5,101 bases of DNA from DATMBL01 sp035559295 (lineage in GTDB: Bacteria > Desulfobacterota > Binatia > UBA9968). Each line of letters opens with the position of its first letter. Position 1 is the first letter of the stretch. This document shows positions 1-5,101 of the stretch, in pieces. The stretch is from contig DATMBL010000340.1 in NCBI GenBank assembly GCA_035559295.1, forward strand, positions 1-5,101, in the 5' to 3' direction. The notes below the pieces were generated by a model. The model was not told where the DNA came from. It did not search any database and saw nothing but the letters and a program-made list of their open reading frames with translations. A program made the position numbers and the translations under genes.

Positions 1-1
1 T

Positions 2-763
2 CTCTATAGCGTCGCTAAGCCCGACGGTTTGACGATCGGAACTTTTAACAATGCCACCGTTGTCGCGCAATTGATCAAGGTTGAAGGAGTGAGGTTTGAC
101 TTAACCAAGTTTGCCTGGCTGGGCAGCGCGGCCAGCGATGCGGTGATTCTCGCGGTGCGCGCCGATCTTCCCTACAAGACCGCCGAGGATTTGCGAAAGG
201 TCAAGCAGTTTGTCATCGGCACCACCGGGCCGGGAAGCTCGACCCATGATTTCCCAGCGCTGCTCGATGAGTTTGCTGGTTTTGATTTCAAACTGGTCTC
301 CGGCTACTCATCGAGCGCGGACGTGATGCTCGCCCTCGAGCGTAAGGAAGTGGACGGCCGAGCCGGGTCTTACGATTCGATCAAGCCCTTTATCGACCGA
401 GGTCTCGTGCGTCCAATCATTCGCAACCGGACCTCGGCTCCAGGAATCGAAAAATTACCCGTCGACGAAGATCTGGCAACCAGCAAGCAGGGAAAACTGA
501 TTATGGCTGTGAACGCGGTTCCAACACAAATCTACCGGCCTTTCGTGGCGCCGCCGGGGACGGCCAAAGACGCACTGAAGATCCTTCGCGACGCTTTTGC
601 CAGGGCCCTCAAGGACAAAGACCTCCTTGCAGAAGCCGAGAAGGGCAAGATGACCATCGATTACGTTTCGCCGGAACACGCCTTGAAGATCGTCGCCGAG
701 GTTTTAAATCAACCCCAGGACGTCGTTCAGACGCTGGCGAAATACATCAAGTTTGGGGATTGA
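2..763 (+). CDS. tctC: Tripartite tricarboxylate transporter periplasmic solute-binding protein (TctC/Bug family), 5'-truncated
   Basis: This is the extracytoplasmic receptor of a TTT transporter. It would bind an organic acid or related small molecule in the periplasm and deliver it to TctA/TctB. The reading frame is open from base 2, so the start lies outside the window; the TTG at 29 is an internal leucine, not a start. The visible 253 residues begin with the family-typical AKPDGLTIGTF stretch (KPDG-Y/L-T). They continue through the lobe motif GTTGPGSSTHD, the V-x-L-A-L-E-R-K-E-V-D-G segment and the late APPGTAKDALKILRDAF segment that marks the C-terminal part of TctC proteins. The family is usually about 320-330 residues with a signal peptide, so roughly 70-80 N-terminal residues, including any signal peptide, are missing. 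The downstream tctA and tctB genes support the call. The ligand cannot be read from sequence, because this family is very diverse in substrate. Confidence 0.92.
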   Translation, partial: LYSVAKPDGLTIGTFNNATVVAQLIKVEGVRFDLTKFAWLGSAASDAVILAVRADLPYKTAEDLRKVKQFVIGTTGPGSSTHDFPALLDEFAGFDFKLVSGYSSSADVMLALERKEVDGRAGSYDSIKPFIDRGLVRPIIRNRTSAPGIEKLPVDEDLATSKQGKLIMAVNAVPTQIYRPFVAPPGTAKDALKILRDAFARALKDKDLLAEAEKGKMTIDYVSPEHALKIVAEVLNQPQDVVQTLAKYIKFGD

Positions 764-787
764 GTTTGTGCGCGGTGCGAACCCTTG

Positions 788-827
788 CGTCGGGCGGAGC
801 GCGGCTTGATCCGCGCTCTGCCCGGCG
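788..827 (+). promoter_or_regulatory. Intercistronic stem-loop between the binding-protein gene and tctA
   Basis: Arm 788-804 (CGTCGGGCGGAGCGCGG) pairs with arm 811-827 (CCGCGCTCTGCCCGGCG) over 17 consecutive base pairs. Two of these are G-U wobbles (796/819 and 790/825). The loop is the 6-nt CTTGAT. The structure begins 24 nt after the binding-protein stop codon and ends 20 nt before the tctA ATG. No T-run follows (AGAAATCC comes next), so it does not look like an intrinsic terminator. In many transport operons a hairpin at this place protects the 3' end of the binding-protein message, so that the receptor is made in excess over the membrane subunits. That role is inferred here. The pairing itself is directly visible. 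Confidence 0.8.
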
Positions 828-847
828 AGAAATCCGCTGTCTCAACC

Positions 848-2359
848 ATGCTGCAAGCCTTTATCGACGGCCTGTTCGTCGTTTTCCAATGGCAGACTTT
901 CCTGATGATGCTATTGGGAGTCTTTATCGGCTTCTGGGTTGGGCTATTGCCGGGACTCGGCGGCACAACCACCCTGGCTTTGATGCTTCCCTTTATTTAC
1001 AAGATGACTCCCGCCGAAGCCTTTGCTTTTCTCTTGGGCATGCATTCGGTGGTCTCGACCACCGGAGACATCACCTCGGTTCTGTTTGGAATACCCGGGG
1101 AGGGAACCACTGCGGCGACGATTTTAGACGGCCACGCGATGGCCAAGAAAGGCGAGGCCGGGCGGGCTTTGGGCGCTGCGCTGATGAGTTCGCTCATCGG
1201 CGCTTTGATCGGAGCTTTTGCGTTGGCCCTGGCGATCCCTGTCGTGCGCCCGCTGGTTCTCTCCTTCGGCGCGCCAGAGCTGTTCATGCTCGCCATCGTC
1301 GGCATCGCCTTTATCTCCTCCTTGAGCGGCCAAGGGGGGCGGGCATTGTTGCGCGGCATTCTTGCCGGGCTTGTGGGGCTCATGTTCGCGCTCGTGGGCC
1401 AGGATCCTCAGGCGGGAATTCTGCGTTTTACCTTCGGCCAGCTTTATCTGTGGAACGGGCTCGATTTGGTCCCGGTCCTGGTCGGCCTGTTCGCCATTCC
1501 TGAGATTATCGACCTTGCCGTCAGAGGAACGTCGATCGCGGGAGAGCTGCCGCATGAGAATCTTGGCAGAGGCGTTTGGGTCGGAGTCAGAGATACGTTC
1601 GTGCATTTTTGGCTCACCGTCCGATGCAGCCTCGCCGGTACATTCATCGGAATCATGCCAGGCTTGGGCGGCGGCGTGGCTCAGTGGATCGCTTACGGTC
1701 ATGCGGTGCAGAGCGCGCGCAGCAGAGAGGAGCGAGCGGGGTTCGGCAAAGGAGATGTCCGCGGCGTACTGGGCCCCGGCGCGGCCAATAATTCCAAGGA
1801 AGGAGGGTCGCTCATTCCGACCATTGCGTTTGGCGTTCCCGGCAGCTCTTCTATGGCGATTCTCCTAGGCGCCTTTTTCCTGTTGGGGATCATGCCGGGA
1901 CCGGACATGCTGGATAAGCATCTCGTTCTTACCTATTCGATGGTCTGGACGATGGTCGTGGCCAATATCATCACGGTCGCCGTCAGCCTTTTTTTTCTGA
2001 ACTACCTGGCCAAGCTCACTTTGATCCGCGGGACGGTGCTGATCCCGTTCATTCTGTTCTTTGCATTCATCGGAGCCTATACCTCCAACAATCATTTGGG
2101 GGATTTGCTGGTTTTTCTCGCGTTCGGGTTTCTCGGCTACGTCATGATCCGATGCGGCTGGCCTCGAGCGCCTCTGGTGCTCGGTTTTGTTCTCGGCAGG
2201 ATTGCGGAGAACAATTTTTACATTTCGACGATTCGCTATGGGCCGGCCTGGACGCTCCGTCCCTTGGTTTTGATTCTCATCGTCTTGACGGTCATAGTGG
2301 TTTGCTTTCCTTTTGTCCGTTTCAAGGGAAAACCGTTGATGGGGGAAAGCCTATCGTGA
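848..2359 (+). CDS. tctA: Tripartite tricarboxylate transporter large membrane subunit TctA
   Basis: This is the large permease subunit of the TTT transporter, an inner-membrane protein that moves the substrate handed over by the binding protein, probably driven by an ion gradient as in known Tct systems. The 503 residues match the usual length of about 500. Most of the protein is hydrophobic, with roughly ten to twelve membrane segments. The signature GLLPGLGG is at residues 32-39 and recurs as GIMPGLGG at 268-275. GIPG at 81-84 (followed by EGTTAATILDG) recurs as GVPG at 329-332 (followed by SSSMAILLGAF), showing the internal duplication of this family. The NSKEGGSLIPTIAFGVPG segment is also typical. 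The frame is open further upstream to a TTG at 785, but ATG 848 was preferred: it gives the family-like N-terminus MLQAFIDG, and the upstream extension would be encoded by the stable hairpin. No good Shine-Dalgarno precedes 848. The stop codon overlaps the tctB start. Confidence 0.95.
   Translation: MLQAFIDGLFVVFQWQTFLMMLLGVFIGFWVGLLPGLGGTTTLALMLPFIYKMTPAEAFAFLLGMHSVVSTTGDITSVLFGIPGEGTTAATILDGHAMAKKGEAGRALGAALMSSLIGALIGAFALALAIPVVRPLVLSFGAPELFMLAIVGIAFISSLSGQGGRALLRGILAGLVGLMFALVGQDPQAGILRFTFGQLYLWNGLDLVPVLVGLFAIPEIIDLAVRGTSIAGELPHENLGRGVWVGVRDTFVHFWLTVRCSLAGTFIGIMPGLGGGVAQWIAYGHAVQSARSREERAGFGKGDVRGVLGPGAANNSKEGGSLIPTIAFGVPGSSSMAILLGAFFLLGIMPGPDMLDKHLVLTYSMVWTMVVANIITVAVSLFFLNYLAKLTLIRGTVLIPFILFFAFIGAYTSNNHLGDLLVFLAFGFLGYVMIRCGWPRAPLVLGFVLGRIAENNFYISTIRYGPAWTLRPLVLILIVLTVIVVCFPFVRFKGKPLMGESLS
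2341..2349 (+). promoter_or_regulatory. Ribosome binding site for tctB, inside the end of tctA
   Basis: The purine run GGGGGAAAG ends 6 nt before the GTG at 2356. It lies within the last codons of tctA and decides the tctB start, because the frame is open far upstream (to 2152) inside tctA. Its position allows the tctB initiation region to be freed or coupled when ribosomes finish tctA. Confidence 0.65.
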
Positions 2360-2838
2360 GGCGTCTTTTAAGTCTTGGCAGCGCGCTCAGTCTCGCGACG
2401 GCCGGTGTCGGTGGCTACGCGCTCTACGCGTCCTGGAGCTGGCCGTTTCGAACCGCGCTCTTCCCACGGGTGATCGCGCTTCCCCTGCTTTTTCTTGCTT
2501 TGATCGAACTGGCACTGAGCGTCTGGAGCGCCGAAGGAGCGCGCGAGGGTCGCGCGGTGGATTTCCAGTTCACCGATACGGTTGAACCTGTCCTGGCCAG
2601 GAAGAGAACGATCGCCATAAGCCTCTGGACGCTCGGCTTTCTCGCGCTCATTGTGTTGGTCGGCTTTCCCCTCGCAGTGCCGATCTTCGTTTTTGTTTAT
2701 CTGAGGATCGCCGGACGAGAACCGTGGGCGCTCACGATCGTTTTAACCGTCGTTGCTTGGCTCATCATGGAAGGTCTCTTCGACAGATTTCTCCATCTCC
2801 CGTTCCCAGAGGGCTGGATCTTTGCGCTGTGGACGTAG
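2356..2838 (+). CDS. tctB: Tripartite tricarboxylate transporter small membrane subunit TctB
   Basis: This is the small, poorly conserved membrane subunit that pairs with TctA in the inner membrane. The product is 160 residues, near the usual 145-160. It shows the expected pattern of four to five hydrophobic segments: about residues 7-25, 37-59, a long double stretch around 87-117 and about 121-142. A hydrophilic, charged loop at roughly 60-85 (WSAEGAREGRAVDF...) separates the second and third. The C-terminal LPFPEG, just after the last helix, resembles the short conserved tail of the family. The GTG start overlaps the tctA TGA by three bases (GTGA) and has a strong purine-rich ribosome site upstream. 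An in-frame extension back to 2152 exists but would read non-family sequence inside tctA, so it was discarded. Identification rests on topology, size and position after tctA as much as on sequence motifs. Confidence 0.88.
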   Translation: MRRLLSLGSALSLATAGVGGYALYASWSWPFRTALFPRVIALPLLFLALIELALSVWSAEGAREGRAVDFQFTDTVEPVLARKRTIAISLWTLGFLALIVLVGFPLAVPIFVFVYLRIAGREPWALTIVLTVVAWLIMEGLFDRFLHLPFPEGWIFALWT

Positions 2839-3059
2839 GGCTCGTTGAGGAAGCGATCCAACCCTTCATCTTTGGCGGCCTGCGATCCATTTCTCCAATT
2901 ATCGCGGCAGGATTATGGCTCCCAAATTCTGGAAGATCTGAACCTTTTTTCCAAATTCTAGGAGACGGCGCCTCATTTTACCGGAAGAATAAGCCATTGA
3001 GCGGTGGCATCTAGTTTGCGGACGCTTCGCCTTATGACCCAGATCCGGTGTGAGCAAAG
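2839..3059 (+). other. Intergenic gap between the transporter module and the Mo/W-enzyme module
   Basis: This 221-nt stretch is more AT-rich in its middle than the flanking genes and holds no credible coding sequence on either strand. A weak 7-bp hairpin (2880-2886 with 2901-2907, 14-nt loop) is not followed by a T-run. A T6 run at 2945-2950 has no stable stem before it. So no intrinsic terminator is supported. TTG-like -35 hexamers occur (for example 2845-2850 and 2997-3002), but none has a good -10 at 16-18 nt. Whether the downstream pair has its own promoter is therefore undecided. Confidence 0.55.
2922..2965 (+). repeat. Short imperfect direct repeat in the intergenic gap
   Basis: CCAAATTCTGGAAGA at 2922-2936 is repeated as CCAAATTCTAGGAGA at 2951-2965 (13 of 15 identical, the first nine exact). 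The start-to-start distance is 29 bp. The copies flank a T6 run. Such a pair could be a regulator binding site or simply a local duplication; the sequence alone does not tell. Confidence 0.45.
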
Positions 3060-3359
3060 GTGGACCAGCAGATTCATATTTCCTACCTCGGGCTGGTTCG
3101 TAATGTCATCGGGTGCGGGGAAGAAACCGTAAACGCCGCGCCCGGCACTACGATCGGCGAGCTTCTTAAACTCTTGGCCGCGAAACACGGCGACCCTTTC
3201 CAGCATAGCGTCTTTAAGAAGAGCGGCGAGCTACGCGCAACGGCCCAGGTGTGTCTCAATGATCGGGACATCAGCGAACTGCAAGGCTTCGCAACTCAAC
3301 TGGGTAAAGGCGAGCAGGTCAGCATCGTCGTCGGAGTCTATCCGCCTGAAGGAGGTTAG
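3060..3359 (+). CDS. MoaD/ThiS-family ubiquitin-like sulfur-carrier protein
   Basis: This is a small beta-grasp protein predicted to carry a thiocarboxylate on its C-terminal glycine. In the MoaD branch the sulfur is given to molybdopterin synthase to form the dithiolene of the Mo/W cofactor. The 99 residues show the family pattern: a first strand QIHISYLGLVRNVIG (about 3-18), GEETVNAAPGTTIGELLKLLAAKHG (20-44) with its helix, the VCLNDRDISELQGFATQL segment (64-81) like the N-x-x-D-I...G...L of MoaD, a last strand EQVSIVVGV (85-93), and the terminal PPEGG with the diagnostic Gly-Gly at 98-99. It is somewhat longer than the usual ~80 because of a 45-62 insertion. The GTG at 3060 is the only usual start near the beginning of the fold, since a TGA lies in frame three codons upstream. 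The ribosome site is weak (AAAGG abutting the start). Its stop is one base before the oxidoreductase start, so the two are almost certainly co-translated. Whether it is the housekeeping MoaD or a dedicated paralogue is not known. Confidence 0.85.
   Translation: MDQQIHISYLGLVRNVIGCGEETVNAAPGTTIGELLKLLAAKHGDPFQHSVFKKSGELRATAQVCLNDRDISELQGFATQLGKGEQVSIVVGVYPPEGG
3348..3356 (+). promoter_or_regulatory. Shine-Dalgarno of the oxidoreductase, embedded in the Gly-Gly codons of the sulfur carrier
   Basis: GAAGGAGGT is a near-perfect Shine-Dalgarno placed 4 nt before the ATG at 3361. The same bases are the codons for Glu-Gly-Gly, the last three residues of the upstream protein, directly followed by TAG. 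It strongly supports 3361 as the true start. Confidence 0.85.
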
Positions 3360-3360
3360 C

Positions 3361-5101
3361 ATGCTCGGACCGAAAGAGGATGTCTGGGTCCACTCGGTGT
3401 GCGACATGTGTTTTGCGGCCTGCGGTATTCTCGCTCACCGCGAGGATGGCGTGGTCACCAAGATCGAAGGTGACCCGGACTGTCCGGCGAGCCGAGGAAA
3501 AATTTGCGCCAAGGGGCAAGCCGGCTTGATCGGCCTCTACGATCCTTCGCGCGTCACCGTGCCGCTCGTGCGAACCAACCCTAAAAAGGGCATCGGCGTC
3601 AATCCCTGCTGGATGGAGATCTCCTGGGATAAGGCGATGGATCTGCTCACGGAGAAGCTCCGCCAGGTTCGCGAGGACGATCCGCGCAAGCTGGTTATCT
3701 CTAGCTTCGATCAGATCGCGCTGTCTTATTTCATCCGGCCGGTATGGGCGGTCGCTTACGGCACACCGAATGCGGACTGGGTCGGCTATTTCTGCGGCAA
3801 CTATCTTCACGCCTCCATGTATCTCACCAACGGCGCCTTTCATTCCGATTTCGATCTCGATTACTGCAATTACGCCATCCTGTTGGGCAATCAGCAGGGT
3901 TTCATGGCCGGGCTCAATGCTACGGTGACGGCGCGCAAGATGGCCGAGGCGCGCCGCCGCGGCATGAAAGTGATCGTTGTCGATCCGGTCGGAACCAACG
4001 CCGCGGCCAAAGCCGACGAGTGGGTGCCGATCCGCCCCGGAACCGACGGCGCCTTGGTGTTGGCGATGCTCAACGTCCTGTTGAACGAACTTGGCTGCTA
4101 CGACCGCGAGTTTCTCTGCCACAGAACCAACGCGCCCTATCTTGTGCGCAGCGACGGACGGTATCTTCAGGCGGAAGGCAGCGGGAAGCCGTTGGTGTGG
4201 GATGAGACGATCGGTGCACCGTTGCCGTTCGACAAGGAAGGCATTCGACCCGCCTTAGAGGGAGCGTTCACGGTCGGCGGGGTTGCTTGCCGGACCGCGT
4301 TCGAGGCCCTCAAAGAACAAGTCAGGAGTTATAGTCCGGAGTATGCCGCCGCGATGACCACCATACCCGCCGCAACGATCCGGCGCATCGCCATCGAATA
4401 TGGCCAGGCCGCGCGCATCGGTTCAACGATCATGATCGATGGCGAGGCGCTTCCCTATCGGCCGGTGGCGGTCAACATCTACCGCGGCGCCGGCGCGCAC
4501 AAGCACGGGACACACACGGCGCTCGCCGTGCAGATTCTCAATATGGTCGTGGGCGCATTCTATGTCCCTGGCGGACACAGGGGGCCCAATCTTGTCGGTC
4601 CCGCTTGGCAGTGGGAGCCAGGACAGACCCGCGAGGGACTGATTACGCCGCCTGCGGCGATCGGTCACGGCGCGCGCTACTACGATTTCGAAGAGCGCGA
4701 GCCGGAGGACCTCGGGCTTAACGAACTTTTTCCGATCAGCACCAACCGCAGCCCGATGTATCAGATGAACTTGAGCGAGCCCGGCAAGTTTTCACTGCCC
4801 TATCAACCGGAGATGCTGATTGTCTGCCGCCGCAACCTGATGATGAACAACGTCAATCCGCGAGCGACGGCGGAAGCGCTCAAGAAGATTCCCTTCATCG
4901 TAAGCTTCAGCACCCATCTGGACGAAACGGCCGAGTTCGCCGATCTCGTCTTGCCGGAAACCTACTACCTCGAGCGGTTCGATCTTTTTCCGAATCGGCC
5001 GAGTCATACCATGAGCCCCGCGACGGGCTATTTCTACTGGGGCGTGAGGCAACCGGTGATTGAACCGAGGGGGCAGGCGCGGCGCTGGATTGACGTGCTG
5101 C
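3361..5101 (+). CDS. Molybdopterin (Mo/W bis-MGD) oxidoreductase catalytic subunit, DMSO reductase superfamily, 3'-truncated
   Basis: This is a catalytic subunit with a bis-pterin Mo or W centre and one N-terminal [4Fe-4S] cluster. The frame stays open from ATG 3361 to the window end (580 codons); the family usually runs to 700-900, so the C-terminal cofactor-binding domain is mostly missing. The cluster ligands are C14, C17, C21 and C49 (C-x2-C-x3-C-x27-C), followed by K51 in CAKG, the usual lysine between cluster and pterin. GTPNADWVGYFCGN places C145 where this superfamily has its metal ligand. D208-P-x-x-T with ADEWVPIRPGTDGAL (218-232), an RNLMMNNVNP segment (491-500) and DETAEFADLVLPETYYLE (521-538) are classic superfamily signatures. 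There is no twin-arginine signal, so a cytoplasmic enzyme is expected. The closest characterised types by general appearance are the soluble or peripheral enzymes such as PadB-like, polysulfide/thiosulfate-reductase-like, transhydroxylase and acetylene-hydratase relatives; the substrate cannot be assigned. An iron-sulfur partner may lie downstream, outside the window. Confidence 0.93.
   Translation, partial: MLGPKEDVWVHSVCDMCFAACGILAHREDGVVTKIEGDPDCPASRGKICAKGQAGLIGLYDPSRVTVPLVRTNPKKGIGVNPCWMEISWDKAMDLLTEKLRQVREDDPRKLVISSFDQIALSYFIRPVWAVAYGTPNADWVGYFCGNYLHASMYLTNGAFHSDFDLDYCNYAILLGNQQGFMAGLNATVTARKMAEARRRGMKVIVVDPVGTNAAAKADEWVPIRPGTDGALVLAMLNVLLNELGCYDREFLCHRTNAPYLVRSDGRYLQAEGSGKPLVWDETIGAPLPFDKEGIRPALEGAFTVGGVACRTAFEALKEQVRSYSPEYAAAMTTIPAATIRRIAIEYGQAARIGSTIMIDGEALPYRPVAVNIYRGAGAHKHGTHTALAVQILNMVVGAFYVPGGHRGPNLVGPAWQWEPGQTREGLITPPAAIGHGARYYDFEEREPEDLGLNELFPISTNRSPMYQMNLSEPGKFSLPYQPEMLIVCRRNLMMNNVNPRATAEALKKIPFIVSFSTHLDETAEFADLVLPETYYLERFDLFPNRPSHTMSPATGYFYWGVRQPVIEPRGQARRWIDVL

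Noticed and set aside
785..847. Upstream TTG start giving tctA 21 extra residues
   Set aside because: The extension would be coded by the 788-827 hairpin and reads as a charged, non-family peptide; ATG 848 gives the normal TctA N-terminus and length.
760..1503. Open frame of 247 codons on the + strand overlapping the first half of tctA in another frame
   Set aside because: Its product is Arg/His/Gly-rich and shapeless, while the overlapping tctA frame matches a known membrane family throughout.
1124..1702. Minus-strand open frame (192 codons) inside tctA
   Set aside because: A shadow of tctA; the predicted protein is Gln/Asp/Glu/Arg-rich without recognisable domains.
1797..1806. Strong Shine-Dalgarno-like AAGGAAGGAGG inside tctA
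   Set aside because: No usual start codon follows at a suitable distance, and the bases encode the conserved Lys-Glu-Gly-Gly of TctA.
2540..2556. Perfect inverted repeat CGCGCGA-GGG-TCGCGCG within tctB
   Set aside because: It is short, has a 3-nt loop and lies in the codons of a charged loop (Ala-Arg-Glu-Gly-Arg-Ala); best explained by GC-rich coding sequence.
2880..2907. Possible terminator hairpin after tctB
   Set aside because: Only 7 bp including a G-U pair, a 14-nt loop, and no T-run after it.
2997..3038. Possible promoter (TTGAGC with TTATGA) before the sulfur carrier
   Set aside because: The two hexamers are about 29 nt apart, far from the 16-18 nt expected, and no better partner was found.
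3319..4122. Long open frame on the minus strand (267 codons) opposite the oxidoreductase
   Set aside because: The + strand here encodes the unmistakable cluster cysteines, C145 region and pterin motifs. The antisense frame gives a low-complexity, charged product with no family pattern, as expected from GC-rich coding DNA.

Overview
The window is GC-rich, densely packed bacterial DNA with every gene on the + strand. It holds two adjacent modules. The first is a tripartite tricarboxylate transporter (TTT/Tct): the C-terminal 253 residues of a TctC/Bug-type periplasmic solute-binding protein (2-763), the large membrane subunit TctA (848-2359) and the small membrane subunit TctB (2356-2838), in the order C-A-B. 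The second is a small ubiquitin-fold sulfur-carrier protein of the MoaD/ThiS type (3060-3359), followed one base later by a molybdenum- or tungsten-bis-pterin oxidoreductase of the DMSO reductase superfamily. That enzyme starts at 3361 and is still open at the right edge (580 codons visible). It is the largest protein in the window and is cut off by the boundary.

Regulation visible in the sequence is mostly post-transcriptional. A very stable hairpin (788-827, 17 bp with a 6-nt loop) lies between the binding-protein gene and tctA. It has no U-tract, so it looks like a transcript-stabilising or differential-expression element rather than a terminator. TctB starts on a GTG that overlaps the tctA stop (GTGA), with a strong Shine-Dalgarno inside the end of tctA. 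The Shine-Dalgarno of the oxidoreductase is made from the codons of the C-terminal Gly-Gly of the sulfur carrier. A 221-nt gap (2839-3059) separates the two modules. It has no gene, no convincing terminator and no convincing promoter, only a short imperfect direct repeat.

Together the genes suggest uptake of an organic (probably carboxylate) compound followed, or accompanied, by a cytoplasmic Mo/W redox enzyme with a locally encoded cofactor-sulfur carrier. The link between transporter and enzyme is inferred from adjacency only. The organism is probably a proteobacterium or a related Gram-negative lineage, because TTT systems need a periplasm. Uncultured soil or subsurface groups are plausible, but the sequence does not fix the taxon. 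Nothing mobile, no RNA gene and no CRISPR array was seen.
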